Below, in pieces: positions 26,945-36,482 of a stretch of 64,000 bases of DNA (its first letter is position 1; every line of letters starts with the position of its first letter). The notes beneath the pieces were generated by a model. It searched no databases and was not told the DNA's origin. It worked only from the letters and a program-made list of their open reading frames with translations. The DNA is taken from positions 248,001 through 312,000 of the forward strand of contig NZ_BJVC01000003.1 in NCBI RefSeq assembly GCF_007988945.1, in the 5' to 3' direction. The position numbers and the translations under genes were made by a program. Source of the stretch: Swaminathania salitolerans (GTDB taxonomy: Bacteria > Pseudomonadota > Alphaproteobacteria > Acetobacterales > Acetobacteraceae).

Positions 26945-27113
26945 TGGCGGGAGTGGGCCGCGGCGGAAGACACTGCCATTCCCGTCAGAACGCCCGGACG
27001 ATGAAACGCCCGGACAATCCGCGTCATCGGCCATATCGACGCAATGAAGGCGGGAGGGGAAATACGAATGGGGTGCCATCCGGGCGCCCCCGGACGTCCC
27101 CGGGCGATAGGAC

Positions 27114-27539
27114 TCAGCTACGCGGGATCTGCCACCCTGTCGCCGGGCGGTCGAAATGCGACAGGAGCTCCGGATCCGGGATATTGGTCAGATCCTTGCT
27201 CTCGCTCTTGATCAGCTTCCTGCTCGTCGCCTTCGAGAGATGTTCCCTGATATCGTGCAGGACATGAGGCGCAGCAGCGAGAACGAGCCCCTCGAGCGCG
27301 GGGTTGGCTTTCAGCGCCGCATCGATTTCCTCGGCGATCTGGCGCGCGAAACGCTCCTTGACCTGCACCTTGGGGTCGGAACGCGGCTCCTTGATGGATG
27401 CGACCTCGCCCTCTGCATCCGTATTCCTGTCATGGGCCCCGAATCTCTGGATCGTGCGCATCTGCTGACCGTCATAGCGCAGAAATCGTGCCTTCTCTCC
27501 ATCGCAGATCGCATAGAGGACCGGATCCTGATTAGGCAT
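27114..27539 (-). CDS. Host attachment family protein
   Basis: A 141-residue soluble protein of the family named for an Agrobacterium protein needed for attachment to host cells. Landmarks are the N-terminal AICDGEKARFLRYDG, FARQIAEEIDAAL, LEGLVLAAAPHVLHDIREHL and the terminal FDRP. It resembles the baeRF/eRF1-like fold, so the attachment role may be indirect. GGAG lies 7 bases before ATG 27539. It is isolated, 217 bases from hmp. Confidence 0.82.
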   Translation of the reverse strand: MPNQDPVLYAICDGEKARFLRYDGQQMRTIQRFGAHDRNTDAEGEVASIKEPRSDPKVQVKERFARQIAEEIDAALKANPALEGLVLAAAPHVLHDIREHLSKATSRKLIKSESKDLTNIPDPELLSHFDRPATGWQIPRS

Positions 27540-27616
27540 GGGCTTTCTCCTTTTTTACCTGCAATGACAACGCTGTAGCATCAGAGGAGTTGCGATGGGC
27601 ACTGGTTCGCGCCGCC

Positions 27617-28486
27617 TCAGTCGGGCAAGGAAAGCGCCTTGTGAAAACGCTGCCATGCGCGCTCGTCCGAGGCATAGAGCAACCCCGTTCCCGGAAGCCC
27701 GGGATGAAACGGAACGCCGTTGAGACGCGCGCCGAATCCGCCTGCTTCGCGGATCAGAAGCCATCCGGGACAGTGATCCCACAAACAGGTGCGCCCATAA
27801 GCAAGCACATGCGCGTGGCCACCCGCCATGAGACGATATTCATGTGCGGCGCAGCGCAGATCGCATAACCCCGTCATGCTGCGCATCGTCCTGTTGGCCT
27901 GGGCCTGATCGCACCAGGGAAGGCTGCGCCAGGAGATCTTCCCGGCGGCGGCATCGAGTCGATCGACCGGCGCCGCAACGCGCAGGGCATGAATGCCTCC
28001 CGTCGCGTCCTCCATCCAGGCCCCTTCTCCCCGGGCCGCAAGTGCCGCCGTTCCGGCCACAGGGTCGAGAATGACGCTGGCCACCGGTTTGCCATGGGAC
28101 AGCACCGCGATCATCACGCCGAAAAGAGGGAGACCGGCGGCGAAATTGGCCGTTCCGTCTATCGGGTCGATCGTGACGGCGCATGGGGCCTGTGCCGCCA
28201 GACCGGGAAGATGCGGCTCCGTGCTGCATCGCTCCTCGCCGATGACGAGGACACCGGGCAGGAGCAGGGCGAGACGCTCGGTGATGTATCGTTCGGCCAG
28301 AACATCGGCGATGGTGACGAGATCGGACGGGGAGGATTTGGTCCGGATATCCGTCGCGGAAAGGCAGCCGAAACGCGGCATGATGATCCGGGAAGCCGCC
28401 TCGCGGGCGATATCCGTCAGATCGGAAAGCAAGGCCCTGCCAGCACGGGCCTCCTCGAGACTATCCTCCCGGTCTTCGACCCTCAC
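27617..28486 (-). CDS. Inositol monophosphatase-family phosphatase
   Basis: A 289-residue Mg-dependent phosphatase. The metal sites are visible: EE in VIGEERC, IDPIDGTANF (loop D-P-I-D-G-T) and LWDHCPG for the third metal Asp. The family covers inositol-1-phosphatase, histidinol-phosphatase (HisN) and CysQ; the substrate here is not settled, with HisN-like activity a reasonable alternative. GTG 28486 is chosen because GGGGAG stands 6 bases before it; the frame runs further upstream through a tandem repeat (28560-28607) that is unlikely to be coding. Confidence 0.82.
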   Translation of the reverse strand: MRVEDREDSLEEARAGRALLSDLTDIAREAASRIIMPRFGCLSATDIRTKSSPSDLVTIADVLAERYITERLALLLPGVLVIGEERCSTEPHLPGLAAQAPCAVTIDPIDGTANFAAGLPLFGVMIAVLSHGKPVASVILDPVAGTAALAARGEGAWMEDATGGIHALRVAAPVDRLDAAAGKISWRSLPWCDQAQANRTMRSMTGLCDLRCAAHEYRLMAGGHAHVLAYGRTCLWDHCPGWLLIREAGGFGARLNGVPFHPGLPGTGLLYASDERAWQRFHKALSLPD

Positions 28487-28559
28487 CGATCTCTCCCCTC
28501 TTTCCCTCGTGCCGACCCTCCGGCGTCCTGTCGCACACGCCCTTACACAGACGTCCGGC

Positions 28560-28607
28560 CACAGGTATCCGGACACAGGTATCCGGACACAGGTATCCGG
28601 TCACAGG
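28560..28607. repeat. 14-bp tandem repeat
   Basis: Three copies of a 14-base unit, CACAGGTATCCGGA (28560-28573, 28574-28587, 28588-28601 with a final T for A), plus a partial fourth. It lies in the gap between hflX and the phosphatase gene. The unit is not a multiple of three. Confidence 0.9.
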
Positions 28608-28625
28608 GGAAATATCGGAAAGCTT

Positions 28626-29936
28626 TCAGGCAGAGACAAGGCAATCCGGGTAGAGTTGTCCGAACCGTGAGCGATCCTGCTCGAAAAGGCGCACATCGAC
28701 CGTGATCCCCGTGTCCTGATCGAGTCGCTCCAGCACTTCACCATGTTCGTACAACCAGGCGAGCGCCGCACCGTCGCTGCTGTCGAGATTGACCCGCACA
28801 AGCGACATGGATGCCGTCATGTGCTGATCGAGCCGGGAGAAGAGATTGGGAATACCCTCTCCCGTGATCGCCGATATCGCCACGGTATCGGGATGACGGG
28901 GTACAGCCTCGATACCGCCCAGCAGATCGGCCTTGTTCAGCACCTCGATGGTACGGCGCGGCCAGTCCTCGTCCAGCATGCCGTCCCGCACCATACTGTC
29001 GAGAACATTGATCACGTCGGCACGCTGCGCCGCGCTGTCGGGATGGGCGACATCGCGAACGTGAAGGATGATATCCGCCTCGGCCACTTCCTCGAGCGTC
29101 GCACGGAAGGCGGCAACGAGTTCGGTCGGCAGTTCGCTGATGAAGCCCACTGTGTCGGAGAGTATCACCCGTCGCCCCGAAGGCAGACGCAGGCCGCGCA
29201 TCGTCGGATCGAGCGTGGCGAAGAGCTGGTCCTGGGCGTGAACGGCAGAACCGGTCAGGGCATTGAACAGGGTCGATTTGCCCGCATTGGTATAGCCCAC
29301 GAGCGCCACCACGGGAAAAGGAACCTTCTTGCGCGCCGAGCGGTGCAAGCCGCGGGTCCGCCGTACCTGATCCAGCTCCTTGCGCAGGCGAACGAGTCGT
29401 TCGCCGATCATGCGCCGGTCGGCCTCGATCTGCGTCTCTCCGGGGCCGCCGAGAAAGCCGAAACCGCCGCGCTGACGCTCGAGATGGGTCCACAGACGAA
29501 CGAGACGCGACCGCTGGTATTCCAGATGGGCGAGCTCGACCTGAAGCACGCCCTCGCGTGTCGCCGCACGGGCGCCGAAGATATCGAGAATGAGGCCCGT
29601 GCGGTCCAGAACCTTGCAGTTCAGCGCCTTCTCGAGATTTCTCTGCTGCCCCGGGGAGAGTCGCGCATCGACGATCACGACCTTGACGCTGTCCTGCGCC
29701 ACCATCTCCGCGATCTGTTCGACCTGCCCCTTGCCGAACAGGGTCGCCGGTCTCACCGCACGTATGGCCAGAACCGCCTGCCTTACGACAACGAGACCGA
29801 TGGAGGAGGCAAGTCCGACCGCCTCCTCGAGCCGGGCCTCGGCGGCCCGGAACTCGTCCTGCGGGGTCGGGCGCTCCCAAGGGAGGATGACGGCCGCGCG
29901 TGTGGCGGGGGGAGTCGTACTGGTCGTAACGGACAC
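28626..29936 (-). CDS. hflX: Ribosome-associated GTPase HflX
   Basis: A 436-residue GTPase that splits stalled ribosomes. The N-terminal HflX domain (residues about 20-200) contains KGQVEQIAEMV and GPGETQIEADRR. The G domain has GYTNAGKST (G1), DTVGFISELP (G3) and NKADLL (G4), followed by a C-terminal domain. GTG 29936 is used; it lies 22 bases after hfq. hfq-hflX adjacency is widespread in proteobacteria. Confidence 0.95.
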   Translation of the reverse strand: MSVTTSTTPPATRAAVILPWERPTPQDEFRAAEARLEEAVGLASSIGLVVVRQAVLAIRAVRPATLFGKGQVEQIAEMVAQDSVKVVIVDARLSPGQQRNLEKALNCKVLDRTGLILDIFGARAATREGVLQVELAHLEYQRSRLVRLWTHLERQRGGFGFLGGPGETQIEADRRMIGERLVRLRKELDQVRRTRGLHRSARKKVPFPVVALVGYTNAGKSTLFNALTGSAVHAQDQLFATLDPTMRGLRLPSGRRVILSDTVGFISELPTELVAAFRATLEEVAEADIILHVRDVAHPDSAAQRADVINVLDSMVRDGMLDEDWPRRTIEVLNKADLLGGIEAVPRHPDTVAISAITGEGIPNLFSRLDQHMTASMSLVRVNLDSSDGAALAWLYEHGEVLERLDQDTGITVDVRLFEQDRSRFGQLYPDCLVSA

Positions 29937-29957
29937 GTGGGGACTATACTCTCGCTC

Positions 29958-30305
29958 TCAGTTCTCGATCGGCTCGTCGCCGTCCTGCGCGAAAAGCGCA
30001 AGCGGTGCGACCGGCATGATCGTGCTCACCGCATGTTTGTAGACGAGCTGCGTATGGCCGTCACGCCTCAGGATGATCGTATCGTTGTCGAAGCGCGGGA
30101 TCACGCCCTGCAACTTGACGCCGTTGACGAGAAACACCGTCACGGGGAAGCCGTGATGCTGGAGATGACGGAGAAAGAGATCCTGCACGCTATCCTCCGA
30201 TGCGCATTCGGGAAAAGATGCTGAAGCCGCGCTTCCGACGGACGAGGCCCGGGAGGACGGGCCGGGAGAAAGCTGATCGGGTGAGGAGGGGTTCGCTCTG
30301 GCCAA
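29958..30305 (-). CDS. hfq: RNA chaperone Hfq with N-terminal extension
   Basis: Sm-like hexameric RNA-binding protein that pairs small RNAs with mRNAs. The Sm core reads [37 protein letters not shown] and [13 protein letters not shown], so the distal Gln and YKH proximal motif are kept. Where alphaproteobacterial Hfq normally has W-F-D-N-F, this has R-F-D-N-D. The start is uncertain: TTG 30305 gives a 115-residue protein with a Ser/Pro-rich tail before the core, and a longer in-frame start at 30371 is possible. Downstream of ntrX and upstream of hflX in the usual order. Confidence 0.9.
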   Translation of the reverse strand: MARANPSSPDQLSPGPSSRASSVGSAASASFPECASEDSVQDLFLRHLQHHGFPVTVFLVNGVKLQGVIPRFDNDTIILRRDGHTQLVYKHAVSTIMPVAPLALFAQDGDEPIEN

Positions 30306-30479
30306 GATTGATCTTCTTTGTTTTGCGGTTTCGACGGATCCCCGCATCGGGGGGCCGGGAGAGAAACGCACGAGACCTTTCTCCGGCTCCCTTCTTCTGA
30401 CACAGTTTCGTTGAAATCGGGTTTTCGCTTCGAACTTCCGGCACGCCCGGTCCCGGGCGCCGTGCGGGTGCTGCGGGCG

Positions 30480-31865
30480 CTAGAGGGTCCGATCTTCCGG
30501 CGTGACGCCCAGCTGCTTGAGTTTGCGATGCAGGGCACTGCGCTCCATTCCCACGAAATTGGCGGTTCGGCTGATATTGCCGCCGAAACGCAGGAGCTGA
30601 ACCTGGAGATACTGCGTCTCGAACAGATCCCGGGCCTCGCGCAATGGGAGCGCCATGACATCGGCACCGGCATCGAGCCGCGTCATGGACGGTGCGCCCT
30701 GACTCACGGTGCTGGGCAGCATGTCCGCCCGGATCAGATCCTGCCCGTTGGGCATCATGATGAGCAGACGCTCCATCAGATTGCGCAACTCGCGGATATT
30801 TCCGGGCCATTCATAGGACTGAAGCGCGGCCAGGGCGTCCACGGACAGCTCGCGCGGCGCAAGCCCGGCATTTTCCGCGCAACGCTGGAGGAAATGCTGC
30901 GCCAGAGCCGGTATGTCCTCCCGCCGCTCGCGCAGTGAGGGCAGACGCAGCGGCACGACCGCCAGCCGGTAATAGAGGTCTTCCCGGAACCGCCCGAGCG
31001 AGATTTCACCCTGGAGATCCCGGTTCGTGCTGGCAATCACCCGCACATCGACCTTCACCCGTGTCGAACCGCCCAGACGCTCGAAGGTCTGGTCCTGAAG
31101 CGCCCGGACGATCTTGCCCTGGGTCTCGAGAGGCATGTCGGCCACCTCGTCGAGGAGAAGCGTGCCCTTGTGCGCCCGTTCCAGAACGCCGGTGCGCCGC
31201 ATCACGCCCTCGGCCTGTCCCTCGATTCCGAAAAGCTCCTCCTCGAACCGGTTGGGAGCGAGGGTCGCGCAGTTGAGCGCGATGAAAGGACCGCTCGCCC
31301 GACGGGAACGCGCATGGACCATGCGTGCGGCGATTTCCTTTCCCGACCCTGCGGGACCGGTGATGAGCACCCGGGAATTCGTCGGTGCGACGCGATCGAT
31401 CTGGTTGCGCACGGCGCTGATGCCCGGCCCGTCACCGAAAAGGGCGGTCTCCGCGCCGGAGCGGAGACGCAGCTCCGCATTTTCCCTCTCGAGCCGCGCC
31501 GCCTCGAGTGCGCGCTGGGCGACCACGATGAGACGATCGGTCTGGAACGGCTTCTCGATGAAGTCGTAAGCCCCGTGTTGCAGGCTCGAAACCGCCGTTT
31601 CGATCGTGCCATGCCCCGAGATCATGACCACGGGGAGGCCCGGCTCCTCGGCCTTGATCGCCTTGAGCAGATCGATTCCGTCAAGACGCGAGCCCTGGAG
31701 CCAGATATCGAGAATGACGAGCGAGGGGCGACGTGCCCGGAACGCGGCGAGCGCCTGATCCGAATTGGCGGCGACGCGCGTTTCGTATCCCTCGTCGCGA
31801 AGGAGCCCTTCGATGAGAAGCCGGATATCCGGCTCGTCATCGACGATCAGGATTTCATGCTCCAT
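30480..31865 (-). CDS. ntrX: Nitrogen regulation response regulator NtrX
   Basis: Response regulator of the NtrY-NtrX system. From ATG 31865 the protein has 461 residues: receiver domain 1-115 with phosphoacceptor Asp53 (LVILDIWLQG), AAA+ ATPase about 140-370 (GPAGSGKEIAAR Walker A, GTLLLDEVADMP Walker B) and a C-terminal Fis-type helix-turn-helix (FVGMERSALHRKLKQLG). The loop after ELFG reads IEGQAEGVMRR instead of GAFTGA, so it is unlikely to remodel sigma54, as known for other alphaproteobacterial NtrX. GAGGGG precedes ATG by 6 bases. Confidence 0.95.
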   Translation of the reverse strand: MEHEILIVDDEPDIRLLIEGLLRDEGYETRVAANSDQALAAFRARRPSLVILDIWLQGSRLDGIDLLKAIKAEEPGLPVVMISGHGTIETAVSSLQHGAYDFIEKPFQTDRLIVVAQRALEAARLERENAELRLRSGAETALFGDGPGISAVRNQIDRVAPTNSRVLITGPAGSGKEIAARMVHARSRRASGPFIALNCATLAPNRFEEELFGIEGQAEGVMRRTGVLERAHKGTLLLDEVADMPLETQGKIVRALQDQTFERLGGSTRVKVDVRVIASTNRDLQGEISLGRFREDLYYRLAVVPLRLPSLRERREDIPALAQHFLQRCAENAGLAPRELSVDALAALQSYEWPGNIRELRNLMERLLIMMPNGQDLIRADMLPSTVSQGAPSMTRLDAGADVMALPLREARDLFETQYLQVQLLRFGGNISRTANFVGMERSALHRKLKQLGVTPEDRTL

Positions 31866-31885
31866 GCGCACCCCTCACCTGCGTT

Positions 31886-34285
31886 TCATTGCCTCTCGTC
31901 TGCATCCGTCCGCCCGACCGCCTGCCCGGCACTTCGCCCGGTACCCTGACCGGCGACGTGCTCACGCACAGGCAGGGTGAGCGTCGAGACGGTACCCCGT
32001 CCGTCAGGTCGGTCCTCCAGCCTGATGCCACCTGCATGATCCTCCATGATCTTCTTGACGATTGCGAGCCCGAGCCCCGTGCCCTTCGGTTTGTGCGTGA
32101 TATACGGTTCCGTCAAGCGATGCCTGTCGATGGAAGGCAAACCGATCCCGTCATCGATGACCTGCACGACGGCCTCCTCCCCCTGGATGACGAGCGAGAC
32201 GAGGATCCGGCCCAGCGTCTCTGCGGATTCGCCCTCGCCCGTATCCGGTCCGGGGTCGCCCTCCGTCTCCCGTGCCCGCATCGCGATGGCATCCGCCGCA
32301 TTCTGCAGGAGATTCGTCAGGGCCTGTCCCATCAACCGGCGATCGCAGCGCACCACAGGCCCCTGGGCGGGGAGCCCCTCCGTCACATAGACGATTTCCG
32401 GATGTGCGTTGCGCTGGAGGACGAGCGCCTCGCGCACGAGCCGCGAGAGATCCTCGTCGCGCAGCACGGGCTGCGGCATCCGGGCGAAAGACGAGAACTC
32501 GTCCACCATGCGACCGATATCGCCCACATGCCGGACGATCGTATCGACGCACTGGCTGAACGTCTCGGGATCCGATCCGATCTCGCGCAGGAAACGCCGC
32601 TTGAGACGCTCGGCCGAAAGCTGGATCGGTGTCAGGGGGTTCTTGATCTCATGCGCGATACGACGCGCCACATCGGCCCAGGCTGCCTTTCTCTGTGCGG
32701 CAAGCAGCGCCGTGATGTCGTCGAAGGTGACCACATAGCCGGGCGCCGTATCGCTTCCCTGCTCGCCAACGACACGAACGAGCAAGGTGCGACCCGATGT
32801 CCCGACGCTCGGCCCGTCACCCAGAACACCGGCTTTCTCCGGCGCGTCGATCTGGATCTCGGCCGTATGGGCCTGGCCGGGCTCCACGCGGGCGAGATCG
32901 AGCATCTGCGCAAATTCCGGGACCAGATCGCGCAGGGGCTCGCCGCCACAGGATTCCAGATCGCGCTGGAGCAACCGGGAGGCCGCCCGGTTGGGCAGCT
33001 CGACCCGCTGGGCCGGATCGAGCCCGATCACCCCGGCAGAGACACCGGACAGAACCGTTTCGGTAAAACGCCGCCGCTCGTCGATCTGCTCGTACGCCAC
33101 CATCAGCTCCTTGCGCTGGGTGGAGAGCTGATCCGTCATGCGGTTGAAGGCCCGGGACAGGGTGCCGACCTCGTCGTCGCGGAAGGAATTGCGTCCGCGC
33201 GCCTCGGGAACCCGGACGCTGAGATCCCCCTCGCTGACACGCCGCGCGGCCAGGATGAGAAGACCCAGCGGCTGGGTGATCTGGTTGGCCAGAACAAGCC
33301 CCGTCAACATGCCGACGCTGAGAACCAGCATTCCGAGCAGCGCGAAAATGAGCACGAAGCTGATCTGGATGGCCGAACGATGCGCGTTCAGCCTCTGATA
33401 TTCCGACACCACCGCATCGGTATGATGCATGTGCTCGAGAATTTTCGCGTCCACCGGCCGGGTGATGACCAGCATCAGCCCCGAACTCGGCCCGAGGCTG
33501 ACAACCGCACGCACGGTCTTCTCGTCCGGGGAGTCGAGAATGGCCACATCGTTGGTCCGGGCCAGAGTCGTCGCATCCTTCGGCGGCAGGGCGAGCTGCT
33601 TGCCCTGGAGCGCCGCCAGGCCGCCGGAAGCGACGACCTTGTTGGTATAGGAGTCGAAGACGACCGCCTCGTTCAGCCCGCGCTCTGTCGCCTCGACATC
33701 CAGCATCATCGAGAGCTGGGCCGGCTCACGCATCAGATCGATCCCGTGCCGGTACATCTCGTCGTTTTCTGCCGTGATGATGATGTTGGCGAGCGCGAAG
33801 GCCTCGGTGCGGATATTGTCGTTATGCTCCTGCAGATAGCCCGCGGCCACGTCGCGCGCCTCGGTCAGCGCGGTGTTCACCCGGTTGGAGAACCATATCT
33901 GGATCCCGAAATGGAAGAACAGCGCTGCAAGCGCGCCGATGATCACCGTGGGGGCAACGGCGACGACACCGAACAGGGTGATGAGCCGCACATGCAGCCG
34001 CGCCCCGGCCAGACCCGTGCGCCGCTCGGCCAGCATCCGCCCCACGCGGATGATGACGGCAGCCCCGAGCAGCATCAGCACGAGAAAATCGAGCAGGAAG
34101 ACGATCGCCTCGATCTGGGGACGATAGGCGAGAGAAAGCCCCCCCGCGAGAACGACGAAGGTCGTGAAAACGAGCACCAGCGCGGCGCAGATCAGGATCA
34201 TGGCCGTCTTGAGCCGACTGACACGCCGGACGAGCCGCCGGAAGAGGGACCGCAAACCGGTCGCAGAGGAAACGTCACTTGTCAT
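31886..34285 (-). CDS. ntrY: Nitrogen/redox sensor histidine kinase NtrY
   Basis: A 799-residue membrane histidine kinase, partner of NtrX. N-terminal membrane helices cover about residues 28-50, 60-85, 95-130 and a last helix near 310-335, with a periplasmic loop between. Then come HAMP, PAS-like and HisKA (RRIAHEIKNPLTPIQLSAE, His about 544), and HATPase with NLLQNAADAI, DDGIGLP and GTGLGLAIVKK. ATG 34285 overlaps the stop of the short ntrC by 4 bases, so it is co-translated with it. The gap to ntrX is 20 bases. Confidence 0.95.
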   Translation of the reverse strand: MTSDVSSATGLRSLFRRLVRRVSRLKTAMILICAALVLVFTTFVVLAGGLSLAYRPQIEAIVFLLDFLVLMLLGAAVIIRVGRMLAERRTGLAGARLHVRLITLFGVVAVAPTVIIGALAALFFHFGIQIWFSNRVNTALTEARDVAAGYLQEHNDNIRTEAFALANIIITAENDEMYRHGIDLMREPAQLSMMLDVEATERGLNEAVVFDSYTNKVVASGGLAALQGKQLALPPKDATTLARTNDVAILDSPDEKTVRAVVSLGPSSGLMLVITRPVDAKILEHMHHTDAVVSEYQRLNAHRSAIQISFVLIFALLGMLVLSVGMLTGLVLANQITQPLGLLILAARRVSEGDLSVRVPEARGRNSFRDDEVGTLSRAFNRMTDQLSTQRKELMVAYEQIDERRRFTETVLSGVSAGVIGLDPAQRVELPNRAASRLLQRDLESCGGEPLRDLVPEFAQMLDLARVEPGQAHTAEIQIDAPEKAGVLGDGPSVGTSGRTLLVRVVGEQGSDTAPGYVVTFDDITALLAAQRKAAWADVARRIAHEIKNPLTPIQLSAERLKRRFLREIGSDPETFSQCVDTIVRHVGDIGRMVDEFSSFARMPQPVLRDEDLSRLVREALVLQRNAHPEIVYVTEGLPAQGPVVRCDRRLMGQALTNLLQNAADAIAMRARETEGDPGPDTGEGESAETLGRILVSLVIQGEEAVVQVIDDGIGLPSIDRHRLTEPYITHKPKGTGLGLAIVKKIMEDHAGGIRLEDRPDGRGTVSTLTLPVREHVAGQGTGRSAGQAVGRTDADERQ

Positions 34286-35211
34286 GATCTGGACCGGCCC
34301 GTTTCGATTCCGAGAAGCTGGAGACGTTTGCGCAGCGTATTCCTGTTGAGACCCAGAAGTGCCGCAGCCCGAAGCTGGTTGCCATCGGTCGCCTTGAGAA
34401 CGAGGCTGAAAAGGGGACGTTCCACCTCGGCGAGGACACGGGCATGCAGGGTGCCCTGCGTGCCGCTCTCCAGATCGAGCATGGAGGGCAGGAAACGCGC
34501 CATCAACCCCTGGAAGGAGACGCATTCGGCGCCTGCCCCGATGCGATGCAGCGCGGCGAGCCGCGAGACCGGAATCACCGTATCGGGCTCCATCTGGGCC
34601 GCCTGATAGAGAAGCTGCCGGATCTGGCGGAAATTTCCGGGCCAGTCCTGGGCGCCGATCCAGGCGAGACAGGCCTCGTCGAGGCGACACCCCGTCCCGT
34701 CCTGCCCCAGCCAGTCGCTGCACAGGGCGGCCATATCCTCCTGCCGCTCTCCCACGGTCGGAAGAGACAGGCAATGCGGCGCAATCCGGCGCGCGAGACC
34801 CGCCTCGAGACGGCCATCCTGCACGAGGCGGGAAAGAGGCCAGGAACTCGTGACGATCAGCACCGGGGTTCTGTCCGCAGCGGGATCGGCCCCCTCTGCA
34901 TGAAGAAAGGCACGGAGCCGGAGGCGAAGCGCCGGATCGTGCGTCCCGATCTCGTCGAGCAGGATACCGCCCGTTTCCGGATCGGACAGCGCCTCGTCGA
35001 GGCCGTCCCGGTCGGCAACCGGAACGAGACGGCCGGAATGTCCGGAGCAGGTCCAGAGCATCCGTGCGGCCCGGGTTTTTCCGGTGCCGGTCTCGCCGAT
35101 GAATCCATGCACCGTTTCCCGACGGCACCGGAGGAGAACGGCCTTCCGGAACGCACGAATGGCATCTGACGCCCCGTCGAAATCGCGGGAGACGGATCCG
35201 CGATGCGTCAC
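34282..35211 (-). CDS. ntrC: Truncated NtrC-like protein without receiver domain
   Basis: A 309-residue AAA+ relative of NtrC. Walker A is GETGTGKT (39-46) and Walker B-like GGILLDEIGT (81-90); Fis-type helix-turn-helix with AAALLGLNRNTLRKRLQLLG closes the protein. A normal NtrC has about 480 residues with an N-terminal receiver; here the receiver is missing entirely, leaving 62 bases to dusB, and no GAFTGA loop is seen. It begins with GTG 35211, ribosome site weak. Position between dusB and ntrY is the place of ntrB-ntrC in other alphaproteobacteria. Likely degenerate but maintained in frame, so a residual DNA-binding role is possible. Confidence 0.82.
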   Translation of the reverse strand: MTHRGSVSRDFDGASDAIRAFRKAVLLRCRRETVHGFIGETGTGKTRAARMLWTCSGHSGRLVPVADRDGLDEALSDPETGGILLDEIGTHDPALRLRLRAFLHAEGADPAADRTPVLIVTSSWPLSRLVQDGRLEAGLARRIAPHCLSLPTVGERQEDMAALCSDWLGQDGTGCRLDEACLAWIGAQDWPGNFRQIRQLLYQAAQMEPDTVIPVSRLAALHRIGAGAECVSFQGLMARFLPSMLDLESGTQGTLHARVLAEVERPLFSLVLKATDGNQLRAAALLGLNRNTLRKRLQLLGIETGRSRS

Positions 35212-35273
35212 GCCTGCCGTCGCCGGTCGCGACGGATGGCGCGCGGGCGGGGGGCCGGGATAGGACCCGTCAT

Positions 35274-36368
35274 TCAGGCCGCTTCGCCCAGGGAGCCGGC
35301 AGGATCATGAGCCGCCTCACGATTGCGCACAACGCCCTCTTCCACGGCCCGGTCGTAGAAGGCGACGAGATGGTCGATCACGTCTTCTGCCCGGTCCATG
35401 CGATTGATGGCGGCCCTGAATGCAGCCGAGCCGGGCAGGCCATGGGAATACCATGAGACATGCTTGCGGGCGAGACGCAGCCCCGGGCGCTCGCCGAAAT
35501 GGTCGAGCATCATCCGGTAATGACGCAGGACGATTTCCTTCTCGGTCGCCAGATCGGGGTCCGGCATGTCGACACCCGAACGCAGCGACCGGGCAACCTG
35601 TGCGAGAAACCAGGGACGACCGTAACAGCCGCGACCGATCATCACCCCATCGGCGCCGGAGGCCTCGAGCGCCGCACGGGCATGGCGAATGGCCACGATA
35701 TCGCCATTGACGATGACGGGAATACGAACGCTGTCCTTGACCTGGCGCACGAAATGCCAGTCCGCGGTGCCGTTATAGAACATCTGGCGGGTCCGACCAT
35801 GGACCGTCACCATGCGGATCCCCACATCCTCGGCAATCTTCGCCAGAACGGGGGCATTGAGGGACTCATGGTCCCACCCCATGCGCATCTTGAGCGTTAC
35901 CGGCACCGGAACGGCCCTGACCGTGGCCTCGAGCAGCGCCGCGGCCTTGCGCTCGTCTCTCATGAGGGCCGAGCCCGCCGACTGACCCACGGCCACTTTC
36001 TTTACGGGGCAGCCGAAATTGATGTCGATGATATCCGCGCCCTGATCGACCGCGATCCGCGCCGCCTGCGCCATCGCCTCGGGGTCGCATCCGGCAAGCT
36101 GGACGGAGTTCGGCCCGTTCTCCGCATTCCGGGCCATGCGCAGGGTGTTCTCGTTCTCGCGGACCATCGCCCAGGAGGCGATCATTTCCGAGACGACGAG
36201 ACCGGCGCCGAGCTCGCGGGCGAGCTGGCGGAACGGCAGATCCGTGACGCCTGACATCGGCGCGAGGATGACAGGCGTGTCGATCACCACGCCATTGCCC
36301 AGATCGAGCGAAGGGAGTGGCAAAGCGCGACTCGCCTTGGCCGGAGCGGGGGAAACGGGACTGGTCAT
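35274..36368 (-). CDS. dusB: tRNA-dihydrouridine synthase B
   Basis: FMN enzyme that reduces uridines in the tRNA D-loop (historical name nifR3). From ATG 36368, 364 residues, with [34 protein letters not shown] (catalytic Cys), [12 protein letters not shown] and VNGDI plus [13 protein letters not shown]. First gene of the leftward operon. The ATG has only a weak ribosome site; an upstream ATG at 36407 is less likely. Confidence 0.95.
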   Translation of the reverse strand: MTSPVSPAPAKASRALPLPSLDLGNGVVIDTPVILAPMSGVTDLPFRQLARELGAGLVVSEMIASWAMVRENENTLRMARNAENGPNSVQLAGCDPEAMAQAARIAVDQGADIIDINFGCPVKKVAVGQSAGSALMRDERKAAALLEATVRAVPVPVTLKMRMGWDHESLNAPVLAKIAEDVGIRMVTVHGRTRQMFYNGTADWHFVRQVKDSVRIPVIVNGDIVAIRHARAALEASGADGVMIGRGCYGRPWFLAQVARSLRSGVDMPDPDLATEKEIVLRHYRMMLDHFGERPGLRLARKHVSWYSHGLPGSAAFRAAINRMDRAEDVIDHLVAFYDRAVEEGVVRNREAAHDPAGSLGEAA

Positions 36369-36482
36369 GATGCCCCGCAGGATACCGGGGCGAGAAGCCC
36401 GGTGCAATCGAAGATCGCGCAGCGCCCGGAAACGCAGCCCGGAAACGCGACCCGGAAGGGAGACGGAACGTGCGCCGCCCGG

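Noticed and set aside
28560-28607. Tandem repeat as a CRISPR array
   Set aside because: Units are only 14 bases, directly adjacent and without spacers. The same applies to the other short repeats in the window.
31889-34606. A 905-codon open frame on the plus strand opposite ntrY
   Set aside because: High GC makes the antisense frame open; its translation is His/Arg/Gly-rich with no family motifs, whereas ntrY on the other strand shows all kinase motifs.
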